A stretch of DNA of 64,000 nt from Turnera subulata. Its lineage: Eukaryota; Streptophyta; Magnoliopsida; Malpighiales; Passifloraceae. The notes below the pieces were generated by a model that was given only the letters and a program-made list of their open reading frames with translations, was not told the origin of the DNA and ran no database searches. How positions within the stretch are numbered: position 1 is the stretch's first letter; each line of letters begins with the position of its first letter. The stretch is from positions 6,807 to 70,806 of the forward strand of contig JAKUCV010007375.1 of assembly GCA_028386065.3 (NCBI GenBank), given 5' to 3'. Positions 1 to 10,089 of this stretch are shown piece by piece. The position numbers and the translations under genes were made by a program.

Positions 1-1975
1 TTAACCTCACCTTGGCCTGTTACTTAACTCTCGAAACATCAATCGGTCCAAAGCCGGTTCCACCGGAACTGCTCGATATCGAACCCTATATAACAAATAA
101 TAAATGCACACATAAGATGCACATAATAGGTATGCTATGATGCCACAAATTATAAATTAAACCCCCCTTCGGTTATACGTTATCATCTCCATAAAATTTA
201 TTATGCTTGCCAAAATATAATTACCAAGTGTTATTATTTCATTTTTTCCAAAAAGTATTATTATATATACTTAGTGAAATATTCCTCAGAATATACAATA
301 CCATATTTATTTCCAAAAATTTTCATAGCATATATACCCATTTCCTAAAATTATTTACTCTTATAATAATTTTTCAAAGGAAATTCATATTTTAATTACA
401 TTTTCTTAAAATAATGTTAGTGATATCATTTTATTTTTTTCAGTAAAACATATTCATATACTTCATATATATATTCTCCAAAATACTATAATTCATACTT
501 ACCACATTATTATTATTAAAACCATAACATAATTACCTTAACTTTCAAAAATAACATGTCTAAGTGATTATTTTCTAGATATACCAAATGAATAATTATC
601 TCAGGTCAAATTAATTATTCTGCCCATTTCTAAAAATTATACAATTTATGAAACCTTATATTTTTTTTCCAGATATATATTTTCCAGAAATTATCTAGCA
701 TATAAATATATTTTTTTTGTTTTAAAACGGACTGGGCCAAGTCCAATCCCAGCCCATCTCAGCAGTCCAGTGGGCCAGGCAGGAGCCCAGGCACAGACCC
801 AAACCAGGCCCAGCGAGACAGGCCCGCACCCAAGGCCTTAATCCAGGCCCACGCGCAGACCACAGCCCGCCCAGTCAGCCCACAGGGTCAGCCCAGAACC
901 CAAAAGCCAAGCCCACCCGGATCCACAAGAATCCAGGTCAAACGTGACCCATCACAAAACCCATCTAAAACCGAGGCCAACCCGGGTGCTCACCTAGCGT
1001 GCCCAGCGGCGGCGACGAATAGACGAGGACGCAGCGTGACTGGGACGAGCATGCGAGGCGGCACAAGACGGCGATGGCTGGTGACGAGGGCGGCTGACGA
1101 GGCGACGTGCCGCCGTGGCTGCAGGAGAGGAGGAGGCGGCGACTTGCTCGTCGTCGGGTTTGGATCTCCTCACGGCGGCGCTGCTACGTGCTTTCGAGAC
1201 GGCGGCGCGAGCAACAAGCAGCAAGGCGACGAGGAGGCCGGTTCACTGCTCGTCTTGGCTCGGCGGCGTCGTCGGCTGGAAGGGCTGAGCGTGGCTCCAC
1301 GGTGAGGAGGAAGGTCGCAGCATCGAGGGAGGAAGCATCGGCGGCTTCATGGGGAAAGACCCGACCCGGCGACATCTGCAGCGAGGCGACGGGGTTCTGG
1401 CGGCGACGATCGGAGGAGAAGAAGAATGGAAGGAGGGAGAGGGGAGATGTGGCGGCCTGCTGTGGTGTTGAGGTTGCAGGCGGCGGTGGCGGCTGGTGGA
1501 GAGGCGGTGATGGTGGTGACGGGTGGTCTCGGGTTGTGTGGTTTACGGGAAGATGAAGAGAGGAAAAGAAAAAGAAAAGAAAAGGAGAGGAAAAGGAAGG
1601 AGGGCAACGGGTGTGCAGAGAAAATGCAGAGGAAAAAAAGAAGGAAATCACAGGTTACACAGGGCGTCACGGGCAGCACAGGTAAGAGGCGGCTCCACTA
1701 TGCAGGGTCGTGTCCAAATCGGACAAGAAAATAACTGACACACCCACTAAGTTATTTTCCGGTGTGATTTTTCCGAAGATCCGGGACCCGAAAAATACCG
1801 ACTTAGGTCCGAAAAATCCACGAAAAAATCCCGAGCGCGGGAAAACCCTTGGTTACGAAAAACGACGCTCGATTTACCTTGAATTAGTTACCCAAGATTA
1901 ATTCTTTCGGTAAATCACGGTGAAAAGACTTTTACAGTCCCGATAAAATTCCAAATTTTTACCCGGGCTGTTACA
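1..1975 (-). repeat. 3' LTR (partial) of the gypsy-type element
   Basis: It matches the right LTR base for base apart from scattered changes, and ends on the plus strand in CTGTTACA. Read on the minus strand it begins TGTAACAG, the normal TG start of an LTR. About 1.2 kb is missing beyond the window edge. In plus coordinates it holds an AT-rich part (60-720), a stretch rich in GGCCCA/AGCCCA (725-930), a GC-rich part (990-1550) and a purine-rich part (1549-1660). Confidence 0.88.
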
Positions 1976-1996
1976 TTCTACCCCCTTTAAAAAGAA
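1976..1996 (-). other. Polypurine tract of the gypsy-type element
   Basis: The minus strand reads a run of A and G ending GGGGGTAGAA directly before the LTR start TGTAACA. This is where second-strand DNA synthesis starts in LTR elements. It is the main evidence that the element runs on the minus strand. Confidence 0.75.
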
Positions 1997-2122
1997 TTTC
2001 GTCCCCGAAATTCCGTCGTCTTATCTGTGGGTCCTACGATGATAAGCTTCTGGTATACTCTGCCAGGTGTCCAAACTCAACATGAGAAACCGCTTATACC
2101 CTTAAGCGACATCTCCTCTGCT

Positions 2123-2130
2123 TATATAAA
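2123..2130 (+). promoter_or_regulatory. TATA box of the 125-codon antisense gene
   Basis: TATATAAA lies 35 bases before the ATG at 2165. That spacing leaves a leader of only about ten bases. It is on the opposite strand to the LTR promoter, which suggests an independent transcription unit. Confidence 0.5.
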
Positions 2131-2164
2131 CCGAACCTCATGACTGACATACTCACACATAGCC

Positions 2165-2542
2165 ATGGACTCTCCACTAAGATCAAGAACTACCTCAGAC
2201 TCCGAGAACAACAGCTACATCGGTGGCACTGCTTTCCCGACAAGCTCCGATGAAGAACCTCCGAAGAAACGCTTCAAGACGAACATCATCGGCCTGAAAG
2301 AACACAAGGTGGTCTCTCGAAGATGCCGGAAGAAGCGTGCTCCCAAAGAAGCTGAGGATAGAAAGGGCAAGGCAACTGCTGAAAGCAGCACTCCGCAGCA
2401 GACTCTGACGCAGCTGAACGTCTCACTGAAGAAGATCAGCTCGGCAGTGATGCAGATAGAACTGGCGTGCACGGAGCTCTTCCCTCACATGAAAACCGTC
2501 CAAAAACTTGTAAAAGATATAGAGAAGCAAGTAACTCAATAG
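2165..2542 (+). CDS. 125-aa basic protein, antisense in the gypsy-type element
   Basis: I do not recognise the family. The ATG is in a strong plant context (GCCATGG) and follows a TATA box closely. The N-terminal third is rich in Ser, Asp and Glu. Two basic clusters follow, PPKKRFK near residue 33 and RRCRKKRAPK near residue 52, which look like nuclear localisation signals. The last 45 residues have hydrophobic positions spaced like an amphipathic helix or coiled coil. An AATAAA lies about 40 bases after the stop. The gene runs against the retrotransposon and is followed 870 bp later by a second antisense gene. The copia element that carries a copy of that second gene shows no copy of this one. 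A nuclear, self-associating accessory protein is plausible but is inference. Confidence 0.55.
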   Translation: MDSPLRSRTTSDSENNSYIGGTAFPTSSDEEPPKKRFKTNIIGLKEHKVVSRRCRKKRAPKEAEDRKGKATAESSTPQQTLTQLNVSLKKISSAVMQIELACTELFPHMKTVQKLVKDIEKQVTQ

Positions 2543-2578
2543 AGTACTTCTTCTCCGTTGTAAAACTGTTATGCTTTA

Positions 2579-2584
2579 AATAAA
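2579..2584 (+). terminator. Candidate poly(A) signal of the 125-codon gene
   Basis: AATAAA occurs 37 bases after the stop codon in an A/T-rich stretch. With the TATA box upstream it delimits a compact transcription unit of about 450 bp. Confidence 0.4.
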
Positions 2585-3295
2585 ATAAGTTTCCTTTTTA
2601 AATCAAAATCTCTTGTGTTACGAAATCTCTCGTTAAATAGAAAAATAAAACATCTCAAAGCAAAATAAAAATCAACTATAAGAATATAAAATCAAATATA
2701 AAGGAATTAAAAACAAAACTCGTTTAACAAAACCAAAACATAAAGAAATTAATACAAAAACATATTTCCATGATCGGTGCTCGTATCGGACGTAAACACC
2801 CTCGAACCCAAGAAACGTAACATGTGCAACTAACGGTGACGTCTGTTTCCCTCGTGAAAGGGACGTCCGTTATCTCGTAAGGTGACGATCACGAGAGCGT
2901 CCTGTGTCCCTCGAAAGAAACGTTACCCACTTGTCCACAAATTCCGCATGAGCCAAAAAACGTCTGCAGAGTCTCGTATCTCTCCACGATGCCCGAACAG
3001 CTGTAAGCTTGTCGCACATGCGCTCTACTCGAGGTATGGTCCCATCAGTCTAGCCACAACGGTCACTGATGCATGTGATGAAAGATGCAAGAAAACATAG
3101 TAAAATAATGAAAAGAAACGCCAAGGTAGCCAGGGCGTTAGAAAATCGTAATATGAGAGGGAACGGAGAAGCACTTGCGTTAGTAGCCCCAAAAACAAAC
3201 AAAGTGATGAAATAATAAATGAGGCAACGGTAAAATTTTCAAAATAAAAACAAAATCTTGAAGATCGAAAACAATAATCCCGCTCCCCATAAGAG

Positions 3296-3303
3296 TATAA
3301 AAG
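3296..3303 (+). promoter_or_regulatory. TATA box of the 227-codon antisense gene
   Basis: TATAAAAG lies 110 bases before the ATG at 3413. Upstream, between 2830 and 2900, several TGACG motifs occur (for example GGTGACGTC and GGTGACGATC). In plants these are binding sites of TGA-type bZIP factors. Confidence 0.5.
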
Positions 3304-3412
3304 ACGGAGCGGTGAGGTGTAAATCATCAAAAGCATTTTAAAGCAAACAAACGCTCAGAAAAACAAAACCACAACGTTTAGAAAAACAAAATACCCACGC
3401 TTCCAAAACACG

Positions 3413-4096
3413 ATGCCTGCTCCATCATCCGTCTTCTTTGTTGAAGGTGCCAACCTAGGCAGAAGAAACCAGCTGGCCTACAGCATGATCAACGAACATC
3501 CAGAAGAACTACCGAACGAGCTTGGCAGAATGCCACGTCTGGTCTTCGTCGACGAACTCTACTCATCCAGATTCTTCGTCACTCTCATGGAAGAGACGTT
3601 CTTCCTAGAGGACCATGGCACTCTGAGGACTTCCTTCTACGGCTCGGCAAACTCCGTCATGTTCTTCATCTCCGAAAGACTTCGGGAGTTCAACCTAGAG
3701 TCCACTTGCCAATTCCCAGAGCAAGGTTCCTACTACCAGCTCTCGATGACAGCCCAAAGCATGCCCAGAATGACTCGTCTACCTCCAACTTGGCCAAAGG
3801 CCCGACTGCTGGTGTGGAACTGTAGAGGAGTTGCTAGACGTTCCCAGGAGTTCTCGCGTACCCTGAGGGACCTGAAGAACCAATACAAGCCAAACATGGT
3901 TCTTCTCACGGAGACCCAATGGCAACCTGAAGACGATCACGGTCTCATCCCACTCCGGTTCCCTGCAGCAAACCGGTTCGAGCTTCCTGGCCAGAACAAT
4001 GCAGGCGGCATGTGGTTCTCGTGGAGCGATAGGATCACGGTCATCATCAACAATGACCCCAACAGCTTCAGGGTCAACGTCGTTCCAAGAAGATGA
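3413..4096 (+). CDS. 227-aa protein with half an endonuclease domain, copy A (antisense in gypsy-type element)
   Basis: This is an uninterrupted gene of 227 codons with its own TATA box. Residues 1-125 are an unrecognised domain containing the conserved stretches RLVFVDELYSSRFFV and SFYGSAN. Residues 126-206 resemble the start of the endonuclease of plant L1-like LINEs: WNCRG at 135-139, then PNMVLLTET at 160-168 and GGMWFSW at 198-204. The LINE at 15387 in this window has WNCCG and PDLVVLAEP at the matching places. The gene stops before the parts of that domain that carry the GDFN and SDHHP catalytic motifs, so nuclease activity is unlikely. A second copy, also 227 codons and 71% identical without gaps, lies at 44938-45621. 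The function is unknown; conservation argues for a real protein. Confidence 0.72.
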   Translation: MPAPSSVFFVEGANLGRRNQLAYSMINEHPEELPNELGRMPRLVFVDELYSSRFFVTLMEETFFLEDHGTLRTSFYGSANSVMFFISERLREFNLESTCQFPEQGSYYQLSMTAQSMPRMTRLPPTWPKARLLVWNCRGVARRSQEFSRTLRDLKNQYKPNMVLLTETQWQPEDDHGLIPLRFPAANRFELPGQNNAGGMWFSWSDRITVIINNDPNSFRVNVVPRR

Positions 4097-4349
4097 ATGT
4101 ATTTTCCTTTTTATAAAATATCAATGTAATGTTTATCTTTGTAATGAAATTATTAGTATTATTAATAATATTTATATTTCCGCTATTTATGGCATCATTT
4201 ACCTCATATGTGTATGTTCTGCTACAGCTGGCGTCCCTTGACTGGATCCATAATGCACTAACTAAAATGATATAAAATAATAAACAAATGGAGCGAACTA
4301 TGCAAACAAGAACAACAAACACACAAAGACTGCCCAACAAGACCTAACG

Positions 4350-4367
4350 CCCGCTCCGCTACCAAAA
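4350..4367 (-). other. Primer binding site of the gypsy-type element
   Basis: Directly after the LTR end (minus strand ...GCGTTTCA) the sequence reads TTTTGGTAGCGGAGC. Ten of twelve bases agree with TGGTATCAGAGC, the usual site complementary to plant initiator tRNA-Met. It confirms the minus orientation and sets the inner LTR boundary. Confidence 0.65.
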
Positions 4368-7300
4368 TGAAACGCCCCGACCCGTATTTACCGTACATAG
4401 TAAACACGTGGCGGAACTATAACGATAGTAAATATAACAAGTAACCCAGCCCAATGGCCCAAAGAAAATATCAATGAGTAAATCCAAGAAACCGGCCCAA
4501 TGTCACAACATAAACATAAAAAACCTGGCCCATCGGCCCAACATCAAAATAGGTCACCCAAACCCCGGAAACATTAACAATAACACAACCGGCCCAATGG
4601 CCCAACAATAGCAATAAACAGCAAAGCGGAAGACTTAACAACTCACAATGACACTGTATGCAACCCATGATGCAACTAATGGATCCGTGTCCTGTCCAAG
4701 GGATAACGCCGCAGCCTGTCTGGAATGCATCATACCTGAACCACAAATAACTCAACCTACGGGATGAAAGCCCGCAGGTGAGGGGTGAGTCCGAAGTGCC
4801 CACCGGGTAAAACCCATAAGCAAATATACATATACAACAACCGTAAATTCCCAAGTCACATCACCAACAATTAACAAAGGTTCTCACGAACCATAAATGA
4901 CACACATGTGATTCTAGACACGCTATTCCCATTTTATTATCAGGGCCCCTATCACAAGTTAAATGATGGCCGTCGCCTGGTAGTCAAGCTAGCTAGCCCG
5001 TGGACCCTGCCCTGGTACCTCCACGTATAACTGGCACAGACAGGGAGCAGACCCCAAGCACACTCTCCCCCAGCGCCTAAAAATAATAATTGGTACAGAC
5101 AGGGAGCAGACCCCAAGTACACTCTCCCCCAGCACCATAAAATAATACTACCATCTAGCTGTTCCAACATTTAACTGTGACTTACTAGATGTCTAAGTGT
5201 TTCCATTTTATTATTTTCTTTTCCCTCGACTAGTTACTACATTTCTATCATCCAACCATTATCTCATTATCCCGAGCAGGCTCGCAGCCTCTCCTCTCGT
5301 CTGGATAATAATCAATACCAAACTGTCATCACATAATAGTACCCCCGGTACTCAACTCACACAATTCTACAGTCAACAACAGCAATATTCTTACTTACAT
5401 CCACAATTCCAACATCATCAATACTATCAACAGCAACAATAATTTCAACAACATCAACGGTAACAATTATCAACTTAATTCATCACACAACAACCATACA
5501 CAGCCACAAAGTTTCATACCGGCAAATATCACATATAGCAAACAAACAGCAACTTGATATCATAGGAAGTATATAAATATTTACTTAACCTCACCTTGGC
5601 CTGTTACTTAACTCTCGAAACATCAATCGGTCCAAAGCCGGTTCCACCGGAACTGCTCGATATCGAACCCTATATAACAAATAATAAATGCACACATAAG
5701 ATGCACATAATAGGTATGCTATGATGCCACAAATTATAAATTAAACCCCCCTTCGGTTATACGTTATCATCTCCATAAAATTTATTATGCTTGCCAAAAT
5801 ATAATTACCAAGTGTTATTATTTCATTTTTTCCAAAAAGTATTATTATATATACTTAGTGAAATATTCCTCAGAATATACAATACCATATTTATTTCCAA
5901 AAATTTTCATAGCATATATACCCATTTCCTAAAATTATTTACTCTTATAATAATTTTTCAAAGGAAATTCATATTTTAATTACATTTTCTTAAAATAATG
6001 TTAGTGATATCATTTTATTTTTTTATATTTTTTTCAGTAAAACATATTCATATACTTCATATATATATTCTCCAAAATACTATAATTCATACTTACCACA
6101 TTATTATTATTAAAACCATAACATAATTACCTTAACTTTCAAAAATAACATGTCTAAGTGATTATTTTCTAGATATACCAAATGAATAATTATCTCAGGT
6201 CAAATTAATTATTCTGCCCATTTCCAAAAATTATACAATTTATGAAACCTTATATTTTTTTCCCAGATATATATTTTCCAGAAATTATCTAGCATATAAA
6301 TATATTTTTTTTGTTTTAAAACGGACTGGGCCAAGTCCAATCCCAGCCCATCTCAGCAGTCCAGTGGACCAGGCAGGAGCCCAGGCACAGACCCAAACCA
6401 GGCCCAGCGAGACAGGCCCGCACCCAAGGCCTTAATCCAGGCCCATGCGCAGACCACAGCCCGCCCAGTCAGCCCACAGGGTCAGCCCAGAACCCAAAAG
6501 CCAAGCCCACCCGGATCCACAAGAATCCGGGTCAAACCTGACCCATCACAAGACCCATCCAAAACCGAGGCCAACCCGGGTGCTCACCTAGCATGCCCAG
6601 CGGCGGCGACGAATGGACGAGGACTCGCGGCGTGACAAGGACGAGCATGTGAGGCGGCACAAGACGGCGATGGCTGGTGATGAGGGCGGCTGACGAGGCG
6701 ACGTGCCGCCGTGGCTGCAGGAGAGGAGGAGGCGGCGACTTGCTCGTCGTCGGGTTTGGATCTCCTCACGGCGGCGCTGCTACGTGCTTTCGAGACGGCG
6801 GCGCGAGCAACAAGCAGCAAGGCGACGAGGAGGCCGGTTCACTGCTCGTCTTGGCTCGGCGTCGTCGTCGGGTGGAAGGGCTGAGCGTGGCTGCACGGTG
6901 AGGAGGAAGGTGGCAGCATCGAGGGAGGAAGCATCGGCGGCTTCATGGGGAAAGACCCGACCCAGCGACATCTGCAGCGAGGCGACGGGGTTCTGGCGGC
7001 GACGATCGGAGGAGAAGAAGAATGGAAGGAGGGAGAGGGGAGATCTGGCGGCCTGCTGTGGTGTTGAGGTTGCAGGCGGCGGTGGCGGCTGGTGGAGAGG
7101 CGGTGATGGTGGTGAAGGGCAGTCTCGGGTTGTGTGGTTTACGAGAAGATGAAGAGAGGAAAAGAAAAAGAAAAGAAAAGGAGAGGAAAAGGAAGGAGGG
7201 CAACGGGTGTGCAGAGAAAATGCAGAGTCACGGGAAAAAAAGAAGGAAATCACAGGTTACACAGGGCGTCACGGGCAGCACAGGTAAGAGGCGGCTCCAC

Positions 7301-7577
7301 TATGCAGGGCCGTGTCCAAATCGGACCAGAAAATAACTGACACACCCACTAAGTTATTTTCTGGTGTGATTTTTCCGAAGATCCGGGACCCGAAAAATAC
7401 CGACTTAGGTCCGAAAAATCCACGAAAAAATCCCGAGCGCGGGAAAACCCTCGGTTACGAAAAACGACGCTCGATTTACCTTGAATTAATTACCCAAGAT
7501 TAATTCTTTCGGTAAATCACAGTGAAAAGACTTTTACAGTCCCAGTAAAGATCCAAATTTTTACCCGGGCTGTTACA
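4368..7577 (-). repeat. 5' LTR (complete, 3210 bp) of the gypsy-type element
   Basis: On the minus strand it starts TGTAACAG at 7577 and ends GTTTCA at 4368. Its 5584-7577 part is the copy of 1-1975. The length is large, as in Del/Tekay-type elements and LARDs. It contains clusters of GGCCCA motifs at 4440-4620 and 6310-6510, a 59-bp tandem duplication at 5033-5150 and a GC-rich block at 6590-7150. Open frames in the GC-rich block are long on both strands, as expected from base composition, and I do not call them genes. Confidence 0.83.
5033..5150 (-). repeat. Two-copy 59-bp tandem repeat inside the LTR
   Basis: The units begin at 5033 and 5092. They share an ACAGACAGGGAGCAGACCCC core followed by a second block ending CTCTCCCCCAGC. 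They differ at a few bases. Confidence 0.8.
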
Positions 7578-9613
7578 GCTTCCAACTCCCATGAGTATCT
7601 CTTACATAAATTATTATTATCTTAAATTTAATTAATTATGAGAATTTCTATTTCTTACTTAATTTAGTTATTATTGAGATTTAACTAATTCCGAGCAACG
7701 CTCGGGCACTTAGCTAGTGTAATATATATTCCATCTTAGAATAGATACTCATATATTTATCTCTATCTTGGCGACCTGGGCCCATGGAACCCATGGACCA
7801 ATGGACGCAAAACGCAGATTTAAAACAAATTTGATCACAATACATTTGGGCTAATTGTAGTGGCAACCCCAAGTACCCAAGTTGGCTGCAAAGTTTATGT
7901 TGGGTCCAGAACACAGAGGAGCAAAAACTCGGAATGGTGGCGCAATATTTTCACAAAATCCTTGCAGACTCGAAGAGGGGATCAGGTACCATTTACTCTT
8001 ATGGTTAAAGTAAAATGTACTATTTGAAACCAAGTTAAACATGTTATAAATTGAAGAAAGAAAGTTCTGTTAACAATCAATTTAACGATAACACAATTAA
8101 TGGAGAAAACAAAAGATGATGAGAGAATAAGGGGGGAGATATTATTCTACCGCACCAATCACTGTAACTGGGCTTCCAAAAACACACATTTCAATCACTA
8201 AAGCCCAAGGATTGGATTTGGACATGATTATGTGTCTTTTTGCGAAGGGTCAAATTGTGGCGATTGGGACACGACGACCCTATAACCATTCCCTCAGGGC
8301 ACTGGAATCTTTTTCTATTATGACATCTTTAGGCAAATCATCAATGTACAGAATAATCCTGGACTTCATGACATGTTTAAAGAGATTGAAGAAAAGACAA
8401 CTGCCAACCTTTGATTCCACGATACAAGTGGTGAAAGAGTGAAAAGGAAATTAATAAAGCATTGTCATTCTATCTTTTGTACTTGTCTGTGTAGTGTTGA
8501 AAATTGGGAAGGCAAGTCTTACCTGCCGGCCAGCCTCCCCCTCCTAAGATGATATCCATATCAATTATTTAGAGCAACTATGATGTTTTTCTTTTAATTT
8601 CTAAAAGAAATGTAGTGTTATTATTTATTTTTCCATGTATCCAAACTGATTAATTCGAAGTTGACTCGAATTGCTCATCTGATAATTATGGCAAGATCTA
8701 CAACTTTCTTTGTTAATATATTTGACAATGATTAACAAACATGAAATTTTTAGCTTTGACAAATTGTGTAGCAGAAGTTTTTCTGCCATAACTGCAGTTC
8801 AAACCGAAAAAAAAAAAAAAAAACTGTCAGCTCAAAAATTAGGATATCCAAAGCCATTCTTATTGGATGCTGGCAGCTTTTGGTGTTGATTAACTGTTTA
8901 ATGGAACACGGCACAATCATTTTCTTGTGATGCGATGAGCTGGCTTTAGCTTTACGCATTGTGTTTTACCACTCCTCTAAATAGCTTTTGCCTTTTCCTT
9001 TTAATCAAATGCCACTTGCTTTAGCTAAGGCCAGATATGCATCATCGCCACCAGCCACATCTATAGAAATCTATGCAGACTTTGGTTGATTCATATTCTC
9101 CATTCGGGCTTTAACTAATAAAAATTATATCCACCGAATCTTTCATCAAATTATATGCTAGATACTGGTTTGCTGTCATCATTCCTGCTTCCAATAAGTG
9201 AAAACTAATACTACAAAGATCTGTCTAATCATTTGCCTAATTAGTAATTACTGTGATATAAATTGTAATTGCAACAAAAATGTAGTATAATCATTACAAG
9301 GAAGATATGATATAAAAAGTGGTGTAAACTGTTTTCATTGAAATACAACATCCCAAAAGAAAAAACCAGTGATGTTGTTGATGCATAACATTTACACCTT
9401 CAATATTTTCTTTCTTCAATCTGTGCAACGAAGATTAAAAAGACCTCTAAACATCTTGTAAAACCAACAAACTGGAGGGTGATCAGTTGGTTATAACACT
9501 CAATTAACTTGTCTATTTATCCTCGTTTCTTTACATGACACGGGGACTGTAGTAATTCCCTCGTAGCTCTAAATAAAGAGACAAAAGGGCCTAATAGTAT
9601 GAGTAACATCAGA
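7578..9613. other. Intergenic, no gene recognised
   Basis: This AT-rich stretch runs between the LTR element and the SAUR gene. A 76-codon open frame at 8212-8442 resembles nothing I know. Poly(A) of 17 bases lies near 8807. A possible SAUR 3' untranslated region occupies the right end. Confidence 0.5.
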
Positions 9614-9949
9614 TCAACAAGTGTGAAAAGATAAAGCATTAGGAAGATGGTGATGGTGATGATGATGGCTGCTGCCGCTGCTATGATGATGATTAGACTC
9701 TCTTTCAATCCTCCAACGGAGATGGAGGAAATCATCCACAGAACATGGTAGCCTTAGTGGACCAGTGGTGTGGTACCCGTAAACTTCATGAGCTTTCTCC
9801 AGGAGGCGCTGGAACAGGGGATGGTACAAGTATGAGATTGGGATTGCAAACCTTTGAAACCCACCATCTTCATCCTCTAACCCTACTCGAACTGCAAGCC
9901 ATCCTTTCTTTACCTTCATCTTCTTGTCTTCCTGCATGTACTTGCTCAT
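9614..9949 (-). CDS. SAUR family auxin-responsive protein
   Basis: This is an intronless gene of 111 codons, as usual for small auxin up RNA genes. The core, roughly residues 10-75, has the SAUR signature: KKGWLAVRVG, then RFAIPISYLYHPLF, then LLEKAHEVYG and LPCSVDDF. Such proteins inhibit PP2C.D phosphatases and so activate plasma-membrane proton pumps during cell expansion. The start was put at the ATG giving MSKYMQEDKK, because an in-frame ATG 13 codons upstream would add a non-family leader; that longer start at 9988 cannot be excluded. The tail is odd: a Ser/His segment with runs of four and seven His, coded by a repeat. It is closest to the SAUR30-33 type. A TATA box lies about 130 bases upstream. 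Confidence 0.85.
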   Translation of the reverse strand: MSKYMQEDKKMKVKKGWLAVRVGLEDEDGGFQRFAIPISYLYHPLFQRLLEKAHEVYGYHTTGPLRLPCSVDDFLHLRWRIERESNHHHSSGSSHHHHHHHLPNALSFHTC

Positions 9950-10077
9950 GTTTCTTTCTATATGTATGTGTATATATTGAGACTGCAAGAGTTATAGGCT
10001 AAGGAGAGGGGAGGAAAGGAGAGGAGCTTGTTCTTGGGTCCAGCTAGTGTTGGGATGAATCAATAGTACATAGAGCT

Positions 10078-10085
10078 TTATATAA
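10078..10085 (-). promoter_or_regulatory. TATA box of the SAUR gene
   Basis: TATATAAA on the minus strand, about 130 bases before the chosen ATG, implies a 5' leader of about 100 bases. Confidence 0.55.
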
Positions 10086-10089
10086 AGAG

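Larger units (their letters stand above)
1..7577 (-). mobile_element. Gypsy-type LTR element without gag-pol (LARD-like), cut by window start
   Basis: Bases 1-1975 and 5584-7577 are the same sequence, about 98% identical by eye (roughly 40 substitutions and a few small indels). They are the ends of two direct LTRs. The orientation is minus. Read on the minus strand, the bases before the left LTR form the usual gypsy 3' end, a GGGGACGAAATT stretch and then a purine tract ending GGGGGTAGAA, followed by TGTAACA. After the right LTR comes a primer site like initiator tRNA-Met. The internal part (1976-4367, 2.4 kb) has no gag, protease, RT or integrase, so the element would need enzymes from a relative. 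It carries two genes on the opposite strand instead. The outer LTR continues beyond the window, so the target duplication cannot be checked; the inner flank begins GCTTC. Confidence 0.85.

Noticed and set aside
1036..1651. Several overlapping open frames on both strands in the GC-rich LTR block (and again at 6677-7253)
   Set aside because: GC-rich DNA has few stop codons. The products are low-complexity Arg/Ala/Pro/Ser, and the frames are open on both strands at once. They recur in the two LTRs only because the LTRs are copies.
8212..8442. 76-codon frame in the left intergenic region
   Set aside because: No recognisable motif, no promoter context and no neighbouring exons. Similar lengths arise by chance in DNA of this size.
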